Source of the DNA: Diadema setosum
Taxonomy: Eukaryota > Echinodermata > Echinoidea > Diadematoida > Diadematidae
DNA: 64,000 nt
Assembly: GCF_964275005.1 (NCBI RefSeq)
Contig: NC_092690.1
Location: 13,989,287-14,053,286 of the forward strand
Direction of reading: 5' to 3'
Of this stretch, positions 43,901-55,900 are shown piece after piece. Positions within the stretch are counted from its first letter, which is position 1, and each line of letters begins with the position of its first letter. Position numbers and translations under genes: made by a program. Under the pieces are notes generated by a model. The model was not told where the DNA came from, did no database searches, and worked only from the letters and a program-made list of their open reading frames with translations.

Positions 43901-46900
43901 CAGGGTACTTCTGTCTTGGTCGGGCCTTGACCCAGTACCCAACAGACGGTACCACGGGTAACGTCTGTCCAGTCGGTCACTACTGTCCAGAAGGCTCTCC
44001 TGCAGCCCTGCGGTGCCCGGACGGCTTCTACAATAACATCACTGGCCGGGCGGAGTGTTTCACATGTCCGGCAGGTGGGTGGGATCTGTGGTTTATACTG
44101 GTGTTCTAGTCTTAACTTCAGAAGTGGTCTGAAGAATTTTATTTACTGTCCTTAACTCTTTTTGTGTAATTTGACATGGCTGATTGATGTATTTTGATAC
44201 AACCTGTGTGTATTGTGATGTCATGTATTAGAGAGTTGTTGAATTGTTGAATTGTTGAATTAATGTTGTGATGTCATATGTAAGGGAGGTATTAAGTTGT
44301 ACTTGTTATTCCGAAGCACCTCAGAGACAAGACTAATCAATCGGACTGGATGTGTAGGACTGCCTTGCTCACAGGCATATATACAGAGGTCAAGCCATTT
44401 TGTGGAGAATAGGAGACAGGGACTGTTGTAAGGGAGAATAGAATGAGAATCAGGTAAAGGGGTTTTGAAGTTGGTACGAGGAGAAGTATGAACCAGTAAG
44501 GAGGGGGGGGGGGATGTAAAATCATGGAAATAAGAGAGAGAAGTGATGGAGATTTTAGAATCTTGAATGATGAACCACGATATATCATACTTGTTCTGCA
44601 GGATACTACTGTGCTGATGGCCAGCGTCTCCTCGAATGTCCCCGGGGCCACTACTGCCCCCAGGGCACCGGGAGCAACGGGTCCATCCCTTGCCCTCGGG
44701 GGACCTACAACCCAGACCTGGGCCTCGCCTCCGAGGACCAGTGCCAGCCCTGCGCCGCTGGTTACTACTGCACCCAGCTGGGAGCCTTCTCCTTTGGCGT
44801 AGCCAACGCCTCGGCTGGGCCGTGTGATGCAGGGTACTACTGTCAGCTGGGTGAGTTGAGATTTCTAGGCATTCTTCATTTAAAGGTTCTTGGTTGCTGA
44901 TTGAAGCTGACTGAGTACTTAATCCTTGAATGTGATGTGTACCGTATGTCCCCCCAAAAAGTACAATGGTACCCTCCGCAACGATAACTTTAAAAAAAGT
45001 GAATCAATCCAAATACAATTTCAGGGTATGAAACTGTAACTCATTGTCCACATCTTACAGAAAACCCCATTCGATTTGCTCCAGTGGTCAAAGAGAAATG
45101 AGGAATTTTGTAGAGCATGTCAGGAATCTCTTCCCTCCAAGTTCTGTCTATTATGTTCACACATTAATATGCAGTTCCAAGAGCATCCAAGTGCTAAATT
45201 TGGAAGAATCAGACTCATGACATGCTTTACAACAATCCACATTTCTCTGTGACTGCTTAAACGAATTGAATGGGGTTTTCTGCAAAATAGAGCTAAGATG
45301 TTATATTCTAAGACACTAAAGCAGCATTTAGATGGTTTAATCTTATTGGGTGTTATCAATGCGAAAATCTGATTGTAATTTTTTTTCTGGACATACTGTA
45401 CAGGCGTGAATGTGAGTAACCCTGATGGGGAGACGAACAGTGGCATAGGTGGACCATGTCCCCAGGGCTTCTTCTGCCCGCAGCAAACGTCCGTCCCACA
45501 ACCCTGCGTCAATGGAACGTACTCGGATGGCCTCTATCTCACCCAGCAGTCAGAGTGCACAGACTGTGATCCCGGTTTCTACTGCGGCACCTTCAACCTG
45601 ACACAGCCGCAGGGGCCGTGTGACCCCGGCTTCTATTGCACCTATGGAGCTTCCTATCCTAATCCTCTTGGTGAGTGTTGCAATCCACTGTTAAAATGTA
45701 ACGTGATGGACTGTGTTGTGTAGCTACAGAGTGAATGAATGGATGGATGAATGAGTGATTGAGAGAAGGATGGAAGGAGGGATTGATTGGCTAAATCCTT
45801 TGAGTGCCTTGAGTGCCGTTTGGTGCAGAAAACCCCATAGCATTGTACACACTGTCTGAAGTCTGGCACTGAAGGGGTTAACTGAACAACTTACAGGCAA
45901 ACCAAACAGTATAGTGAATACTTTGGTGTATGAAAAACATGTAGACAGGAAAGAAGTGGTGGTACAAGTCTCAGACATGTTGAGATGATATATTTTATGT
46001 GTTTTAACAAGTAGGGCATCTGAAATCTTTAGCCATGTAATCATAGTCATTTGTTTTTTGATCATGTATTTCATTGTATGCATCTTGAGTATGAGGAGAA
46101 AAAAATCTTTTTATCTTGTGTGTGCAATCAAAGCCATTCTTTATTTTAAATACTAAAAGATGACTCACTGAAACTTCAAGTCTAGCAATACTTCAAAGGA
46201 AATCCCCCACCCCCCCCCCAAAAAAAAACAACCAAAACAGGATTTCCAAAAATTCTGCCTTATGCTTTTATTCTCTTATTGTCCTGTAGATGTTGAGGAT
46301 GATATCTTTGGAAGGTTTTTAGAAGTATGGTATCAGAAACTAATCACTATATTAAACATGGTTTTATGTCGGTGTAGTAGCCGACATTCTGCCGTTTGAT
46401 AACTGTCGGGGCATAATTGCATCAAATAGGGCCTTTTGTGCTGATAAAGTATAAGACATATCCACGTCCAAAGTACATGAAGGTGATGCATTTGACCAAG
46501 TCACATCAGCAACAAGGTCGTTCATGAAGTTACAAGCTCAGCCGTGTCGTGACCTTTGACCTCTCCAATCAAGCCGTGTTTCCCGATGTATCTCTCCTTC
46601 AGGTGATGACGATACAGGAGCACCGTGCCCCGTTGGGACGTACTGTGAAGCGGGATCCAGCGTACCCATCGGCTGCCCACCGGGCACCTACAATGAGAAC
46701 ACGCAGCAGTCGGAGTGCCTGGCCTGTCCGGCCGGCTGGTACTGCCCCGGCAACGTGTCCAACTTCAGGCCGTTTGACTGCCCGGCTGGCTACTACTGTC
46801 CCAATGGTGAGAGCGAGTGTTTGGCTTGAATATCTTACCTTTCATGTGGTAACCTCACTTTTGCAGATGTGCTTGTTGTCAGTGAAAACAACCAGTGATT

Positions 46901-49900
46901 TTTCAGGGGAAATATTAGACACTTTGATTGAGATGCTCCATGAAGAAAGATACATGCTGTACTGATATGGTGCAATTGAATAAGTACTTAAGCTTAACAA
47001 TAAATCTAAACCTAAACACAGTGGTCTGTACATAAGTATTACCTTAGAGTAAGTAGTCACCTCGTATTGTAGCATATCATGCTACAGTTATTAATTATTG
47101 AACATGCTGAAAACAAGAGTCAAAAACTTGCATTGAGGGAACTTGGATTTTGGAAAAATTAGGAAGTACAATAAATGAATCTATGATTTGATATATGAAT
47201 TTTAGTCTGCTATTGTATGTTACTTCACTATGCAAGTTTCTAATGGGTAGAATTTCATGCCATATATTTCACCCCTTCCAACAGGAACTGAGCATGCCTA
47301 CCAGTATCCCTGTCCAAAGGGTACCTACCGGCCAGACCAAAACGGTCACTCCCTGGACGACTGCACCATCTGTGACCCTGGAAAGTACTGCGCCTATGAG
47401 GGTAACACCACCTACACCGGCGACTGTGATGAAGGTATGGGCACTCATTCAACGTTCATTCAAAATGATTGATGTTTACTTGTCCTATAAAGGTTGCTTC
47501 TTGTCTCATGCGATGGATGTTGTGTAGATAGTGTGTGATGCATTAATTATGCACTTATCCCTGCAAGTGTCTGCATTTCTCTAGGTTTCCTGACACATTG
47601 TTTTAATTCCTAATATGAATATGAGATACTCTGGACGATTCAAACACGTTCTGTAATACATTTATTATGCAAAGATCATTCTGAATACTGTATAAGCTGT
47701 TATTTTTGCGAGGGTTTAATTTTCACAAATTTTGCGAATCACAGTCGGATCGCGAATTTAAAGACATGCGAAAATTTCACGTTGCGTTAAGGTAATACTG
47801 CATTTACGATACCGTTGTGTCAATTGGGGAAAATGTCTCTGACCTCCTCATTTGCGAAAACATCTGTACGCGAAAATTAACAGCTTATACAGTACACAGG
47901 AATTGTCTAATTTTTTTCCCCATGGATATAAATGTTGCTGGTAAGTCACCGTTATCCTTCTATCAAATCTTCCAGACTGTTAGTATTTGTAAATTTGTTA
48001 CCTGAGCCGTTCATAAAGCGAAAGAGCTACAAAAGTCTGAAAGTCTTTGGAAGTGGAGAATTATTCCTTAAAGGAATGATCCCTGACACATAATTTTGCA
48101 AATGTAAATTAGTCAACAGTATGTGAAGAGTTTGTTTATCTTCATAGCTGAATTAAACGCGTTTGTATATAAGATGTAGATACATGCTATGCTGCCAATT
48201 GGTCATGTGTTATTTTCTCGGGAAGACAATATTTTGAAAACTAACTTGTCTTCTGTTCTCATTTAAGATGTATGCAGGTTTTAGTATATGATTTGTTTGT
48301 TCCACTGCATGACCCAAATATATGGAACATACAAATCATAACGAAGTGAAGTCACTTGCAGTCATATGTTCCGTCAACCACTTAATCAATGTCAGTGTCC
48401 TATAAAAAACCGTGTCTCTCAATTTGCAACGTCTCCTGTCCAGGGTACTTCTGTATCCAAGGGGCGTGGACTGCCCAGCCAAACGACTTTGATAACTACA
48501 CGGACGGCGACTGCCTCTGTCCTTCCATCACCACTGGAGGGCGCTGTCAACCTGGTTACTACTGTCCGCGGGGATCCAGTGAACCTCAGGAATGCACCGA
48601 AGGCAATTACTGCGACATTGAAGGTATGAACATGCCGTGTTTCATAAATTTTGCATCTATGGTGTTACCATGTGCTGTATTTGTAAGTTCATCAGAGAAT
48701 GCTTTCTACATACCAAAGAATGTAGGTAGTACTAAGTAACTTGTCATGTTTGAGTGCAAAGTACAGGTCATTTTGTTTTACTTTGGGTTTGTTTGTTTTT
48801 TTCAATCTACCAGTTGGTTAAGTTTCATTAACACTGACAGAAGCACAGATACTGGCAAATGTATCCACTGCTGTCAGACGGACTCGCTAAAGTGTAAGAT
48901 GCAATTTTGTTTCCTCTTTTAAGACCCAGTGGTCAGGACATCACCAAAATTTATTTCAAAATGTCTTCTTTGAATGTGACATACAGGTCTTGCTGATGTT
49001 GCTGGTCTGTGCATGGAGGGATACTACTGTATAGGTACGGCTGTCAGACCCGACCCGACCGACGGAATCACTGGAGACATTTGCCCACGCGGAAGATTCT
49101 GTGGTAAGATCCTTGACATAATTGCTTCATCTACGACTCATTTATATTTTATCATTGTGATTCGTATGTGGATAAATCAAGTCAATGATGAAGTTTCTAA
49201 TGATCCAGCCTAGCCAGGAAGTGTAATCAAGTATTTTTCATTGAATTGTGCATTTACCAAGTAACTGGACCAGTAGATCAATACATAAAATACGAAAGAA
49301 AATTCAGCACTATCATCCCTTCCTATTATTTGAGAACATAATATGTGCATGTAAGTGTGAAGGAAAAGATTCAAGTGCTGGAAAGAGTAACTTTTTTTAA
49401 TCATAACCTTTTTTTTTTTTCAGTGCACTATGAGAGGATCAGTCTTTAAGCTTGTTATTTTCAAATGGTGACAATTTTTGACAGATTTAATGCAGGGCAT
49501 ACCAGATATCAGTAAGTGATGGCTTGAACTGGGATTGGATTGGCTTCATTGGGATTGATGTATTCATTTCATTTCATGTATTTTCACTTTATAAAACGTG
49601 CATACATAAAATCATGACAATAATATGACAAATATAACATGACAATGTGACAAAACAAACAAGCAAACAAACAAGCAAAGTTTTTAGCCCGTTGAGGATG
49701 AGTCTCGAGTATACTCGGGCAAGCGTCGATGGGAAATGTGTGCTGTAGCAAAATCAAACCGTCCTCAACGGGTTAAGTGAAGGGGTTAATGAGAAGGCAA
49801 TGGGCCTTATTTAAAAACAACCCCAGGAAAGTAACTACAGTGTTTCGATGCAAATTGCATGTACCTGAACCGTGTCTTTTCTCCTGTCTGGTGCTGTCTA

Positions 49901-52900
49901 TATAGGCAATGGGACGGGCGCCAACCCATCCAGGTGCCCAGCTGGGACCTACTCCAATGCTACAGGCCTGAAGACAGAGGGCCAGTGCCTCCAGTGTACC
50001 CCGGGCTACTACTGTGAGGACCCCGGTCTCACGGAACCAACAGGGCCATGCGACGAAGGTGAGGATTGATTTAAGCAGTGGCAAGAATCCATGAAAAGAG
50101 AGGAAGAGAGCTCGTCTGGAAAGAATACTGTAAAAGTGGATATTTTCACGTGACTAATTTTTCACGCTTGGCCAGGTACGAAGAGTTTGGCGTGTTTTTA
50201 ATTTCGCGAAATCAAGACATCAGCTACTGGAACATATGGCACGCAGAAATATTCGTGTGCTTTTATTTTCGCGCTAGCTTCAAGTTGCGTGAAATCCGCT
50301 CAGATGCTTTCCAAGAGATTCCATTGTACTGACAACGCTCAATACTACAACCTGTACGATTAATGGGTAAAATATGTAGCAAGTAATAAATTATATTAGC
50401 ATAACATTGTCTCTACCTTAATTCATTCCCTCATAGGTTTCTACTGCCCTCTGGGCCAGTCTAGCAGTAGCCCATATCCCTGCGGAGAAGGCTACTACTG
50501 TCTGGAGGGCAGTGCCAACGAGACAGCCTGTGAATCAGGGACCTACCAGGACCAGACTGGACAGTCTTCCTGCAAAGTTTGCCATGGAGGTCTGTACAGA
50601 ACTTCTAATCAAGATTTTATTTCATTTTTATCAGTATTGGTTTGTGTTCGTTTCCAAGTGTAATTGAACCTCTCCGAACCATAAGTACATTGTACACAGG
50701 GGAGTGCAGCTTTATAGTCACAAGGTACTCTCCTTTTCAGTATTAAATTTCACTGCATGAGATGTCCATGAGAGAAAGTTCAAAACAACTCTGACATTGT
50801 CAAGAACTAGTTGTACAGCGTTGTAGTCATTTGTATCTCTGCAGCTGGAAGTGTTTGCATTATGACATCATTCATGACATTAATTTTCAAATTTTCTCTT
50901 ACACAGCAGGAGAGAAAATTGAAATGAAAATAATCACGGATATTTTACTGGATGCAATGTTTCAACACAACTGTATTTTCTTTTCAGTAGTGTGCATTTT
51001 GCTTGTTTAAGGGTCATACAAGTATGCGGTTAAGCACACAGATGTTTATTAGTGAATCTAGAGTTGTAAGTTGGAGAATTTCCTCGGGTTATTTACAGTG
51101 AAGTGTTTAAAGTGAACAACAGGAACAGAACTATGCAGTGCTCATGAGGAATGGATGGAATTCAGTGCATTTCTGAAGTATCCAGAGGTATGGTAGTTCT
51201 TTCTCATGTTAGATAGGATATTAACACGAGCTAAAGAATTATGGTACAGATGATGACATACTGATTTATGACCAGAGTGAAATACATGTAAGGTTATGTA
51301 GCTGTCCTGGAAGGTGTGTGACTTATCATGTCCATGTGGATTTGGGTTGATTTAAAGTCTGTTGTGTTCTATGTGTTTGTGACAGGCTACTACTGTGATG
51401 TCGGAGATGCCCCTATTTCTGACTTCACCATCTACGAATGCCCTGTGGGTTACTACTGCCCCAACGGCACCGAGTTCTCAACCCAGTATGCCTGCCCTGC
51501 GGGGACGTACAACCCCTTCACCCAACTAGAGCGAGTTGACCAGTGCCTGGACTGTCCAGCGGGCAAGTTCTGCGGCACCCCTGGTCAGGATTCTTGGACC
51601 GGCGATTGCCAGGCGGGATACTGGTGCATTGGGGCGTCCAGCAGTGCCACACCAAATGACGGAATGACCGGTGAAGAGTGTCCAGAAGGACGATACTGTG
51701 TGGAAGGTAAGATTCAGTCACTGGTCCACAATAGCGAGAAACTTAGGGTGTATCTCACTGGAGGAGACTTCGCTGTGACTGCCACGACTCATGTGACTTG
51801 AAAGACCCCAATGACTTGAAAGACCCCAAAAAATGGCATGCGCTCTCACCAAGAAGAAGACTTCAGGGCAATTTCAGAAATGTTTCCAATGATACAATGA
51901 TTTATTTGTCCGGAAGTCACCGAGACGTTGCCGTAACATCTCTGAGATGTGTTTGGTAGATCGCCAGTGGGTCTCCGCAAGGTCGCAGAGACACATTTGA
52001 GTTTGAATTAACATTTGAATTAATCCACTCGACTTGGCCGCAACTACAAGGAGACCACGTGGAGATGTCTTTGTGACCTGCTGGAGACTGGAAAGAGTCT
52101 GTGAGAAAATCAAACATATTCGATTTTCTCGCTACTCCTGGAGACTTGGCTGCATTCCAGGAGACATTGCAGAGACGTCTCCATGACCACTCTGCAGCCG
52201 GGGAGACTCGAGTCGCCACCATGTTGCCAAGTAGTCTCCAGCCCAATGAGATACCCACTTAAGTCTCCTCTAGCAATGTAATGTTGTGCTGTTGGGTGGC
52301 GTTACATGGGTCCAACTCCACTACAAAGGCAGTGACATGAAGCAGAGGCTCTGCCTTCAGCGACTGTCAGGAAGACAACTGCTCGGGATTTTCTGATTTG
52401 AGCCCCAGAGATTCAGTGAACGTAATTTGAATAAATTGAATGATTATTATGGCAAGTGTACAAAACAATAATATGAATATTTATAACAAGGTACAATTGA
52501 TATGTGACTCAGTCTGGTAAAGAGAGTTTGGGGGCAAAAGGAAAGTGATGTACAAGTTGTAGCATGTGCAGGTCATCAGGTGAAATGAACAAAAGTAGAG
52601 AACATGTATGGCAGTGGAAAACATAAGGGTTTTCCTTTGATTATCAGAGGGTCATGGTCTTTCCCTTGAAATACCTGTTGGAAAGTATTCATAATTTTTG
52701 AGGCACCCAGACAATCACAACTTCCTGACCCATCTTCACCCAGGTACGGAGGCACCAGAGCTGTGCCCAGTGGGGACTTGGTCTGACAGCAGGCAGCTAG
52801 AGCAGGCCAGTGACTGCTACCCCTGCACTGGAGGATTCTACTGTAACGGAACTGGACTCACCGCACCATCGGGACCCTGTAGTGAAGGGTAAGTGTCATA

Positions 52901-55900
52901 CCTTGAGACAACTTCTGACAGAAGAATGATGATTATAATGATGCTTATGCATGTAATGATATCCTAGTGCTCTCTTGTGTTATCATGTGGGATCCTATGA
53001 ATATGTAGTTCCAAACAAGTGTGTTTTAGAATCCTTGTTAGGAGGGGTCTGTGCCAAAGAGAGTGTATCTATTGTGGAACGCAGCTTGATCGCAACATGG
53101 ACCGTGCACTTCATGAATAAAACACTTGAATGATGGATTTGTGTGTTCATCATCGCATGCATTGAGATTCTCTTGCTGCTTGAATATTTCATAAAGCTTG
53201 AACTTGAGACTAGGTATTACATTGGCCAAGTGTCCCAAAGCACAATGTTTGAAAAAGTATGTGTAGATGAGATATTAGATTATCATAGTACTGTGACACT
53301 AATGTAGTATCATAATTTCAAGTCACCTTTATACTCATAAGCTTGATACAAGTATATACAGTGTTACTCCTTCTGTAGTAAATATTTGCATTGATATGTG
53401 GAATTTCCATTGTGAAATCAAAGTTATTACAAAAGGTTATGGCATCAAGTCATTGGAAACTTTGACAATCCTAAAAATTAGTTTCATTGGGAAAGAATTA
53501 CTAGAAAGAGAATGTATTGAAAAGTATGACTGAAAACCTGTTGTATATCCTCCCTTTCCAGTTACTATTGCTCGTCCAACTCCTCCACTCCTACCCCTGA
53601 GGATGGCGGTCTCACCGGTGACCCCTGCACTGCGGGCCACTACTGCCCCGGCCAGACCCCATCTCCTATCCCCTGCGAGGCGGGCACCTACACCACCACC
53701 ACCCACCGCAGCGAGTGTGACACCTGTCCAGCTGGCTCCTTCTGCACCACAGGCTATGAACCTGAAGATTGCCCACACGGTATGTCCAAGTCTCACTTAA
53801 CCTCATTCAGTACTCCATATTAAACCTCTCATAATAACTACTTCCAAATGGTTGCAGACCCGAAAGCTATATCGAGTGCTAATTGAGTGATTTGATTGGA
53901 AAATAAAGAAAGTAATACACAATATAGTTATTTAGAATTAAAAGTTTGATATCTCCAATGAGAAAATATAACTGCTGAATAAATTGATTTCAAAATACCC
54001 TTTTTGTTACAACAAGACCTTCGCGCCACCATGGTACATCAATTGCTGGTAACCCTTTTTATGCCAGGGACTTTGGACAGTGTGTACAATGCTATAGGTG
54101 TTTTCTGTGCCAATCAGTACTCAAAGCTCATAAAGGGTTAATAATCTACCCCACATCTCTCCACACCCTAACAGGTTTCTACTGCCCTGCCGGAACCGGT
54201 TACGACTGGCAGCCGTGCCCCACAGGAACCTTCAGCAACATGGCTGGGCTGGCCAATGAGACCCAGTGCACTCTCTGCTCACCGGGCAAATACTGCTCCC
54301 AGCTGAACGCTACCATGGTGACGGGAGACTGCGACCCCGGCTACTTCTGCACGGAGGGCTCGGATACAGCCACACCCGAAGTCACCTTCAAAGGTAGCAT
54401 ATAGCTTGGTCTCCCAAAGGCTTGCTTTGCATAGGAACTATTCATGTTTGTTTTCAACTTCTTCTACATGGAACTTTATCAGTATTTGAAAAATGTATTT
54501 AGATTTCTGCGGGATACCGGGTCACCAGGCCACCATTAATGACAAGCCGTGCACACAGTATACACCTGGCCTTGATTGTAGTCCAAAAAAAGAAGGTGCA
54601 CTATATGTTTAGCACCTTCTCACTTTCAGTGTAGGAGTTGCAACCACTGTGACACACTATAAAAGTGGCGAGCAATTACTGTATCCACCAACAAAAAGAA
54701 GAGATTTTCTCTTGACGTTTAACAACTCCAAATGATCGCTGCAAAAGCTGCATACACTGTGTACATTGCAAAACTGGTTTATGACTGAAATGTGTTTAAG
54801 AAGGATTTGATGCTTGATACTTCATACATACAAACTTCTGTTTACAGGTGTGGCCGGAGTGTGTCCCGAGGGATCCTACTGCCCTCTGGGTTCGGACACA
54901 CCCACTCCATGTCCCAGAGGTACCTTTGGCAACCAAACCAAGCTGACCAACTCGGTGAGTCTAATCTTCAGTGTGTCAAATTTCAAAATATTTATTTTTT
55001 TAGAAATCATAATTTTGCTTATTGATAGTTTTTTTAATGATGGTAAAAGATTTTAATAATGATTAATAATTGTTCTTGATAAATTATAAGATAATTGTAC
55101 TATAATGTTAGATATAATACAAACACAGATTTGGCACTTGATCGTTCTTGTGTAGTCTTAGGTCCTAAGGCAAGTGCCAACAGTGTTTTTGTATGTTTTT
55201 AGAGAAAAAGCATTTTCTGTACTAACTATTTCATAATAATGTGGATTCAAATATTGTAATGACTTGTTACAATGATGTGTCATTCTTCAATTTCAAAATT
55301 TAGCACTGCCGTCAACAATTTATGTCAAGGCTGATGTAACAAAAATAGAATACTGCCTCCGTAAATTTATTATGTTTTTGTTAAATGTTATTTCTATGTG
55401 TGCAAACTGATATTTTTGAAAAGGGATTGGAAAGATGCGTGACAGCACACATTGTATAAATATAATCTTGTTTTGATCTGAGCAGACGGAATGCACCCAG
55501 TGTCTGTACGGTCAGTACTGTGAGGAAGAGGGCTTGACTGCCCCCACTGGACCATGCTACGCCGGTTTCTACTGCCTCCGCGGTGCAAGGGACCCCAACA
55601 ACCCCGTAGTGGATTCCACCAGCGGGCCCTGCCCAGAGGGGCACTATTGTCCCAACGGCACCTCCTACCCGCTGTCCTGTGAGGCGGGCACCTACAACAA
55701 CCAGACTGGCCAGTCAGAGTGTGACCCATGTCCAGCAGGGTATGTCCTACTAGAAAGCAAGTTTTTGCCAAGAAGTCCGTCTGTCTATCTCTCTCTATCT
55801 ACCTATCTTCCTATCCATCCATCTATTTATCTATCCAAATATCTACACTCTATCTATCTATCCATCCATCCATCCATCCATCTAGTTGGCTAGATCTCAA

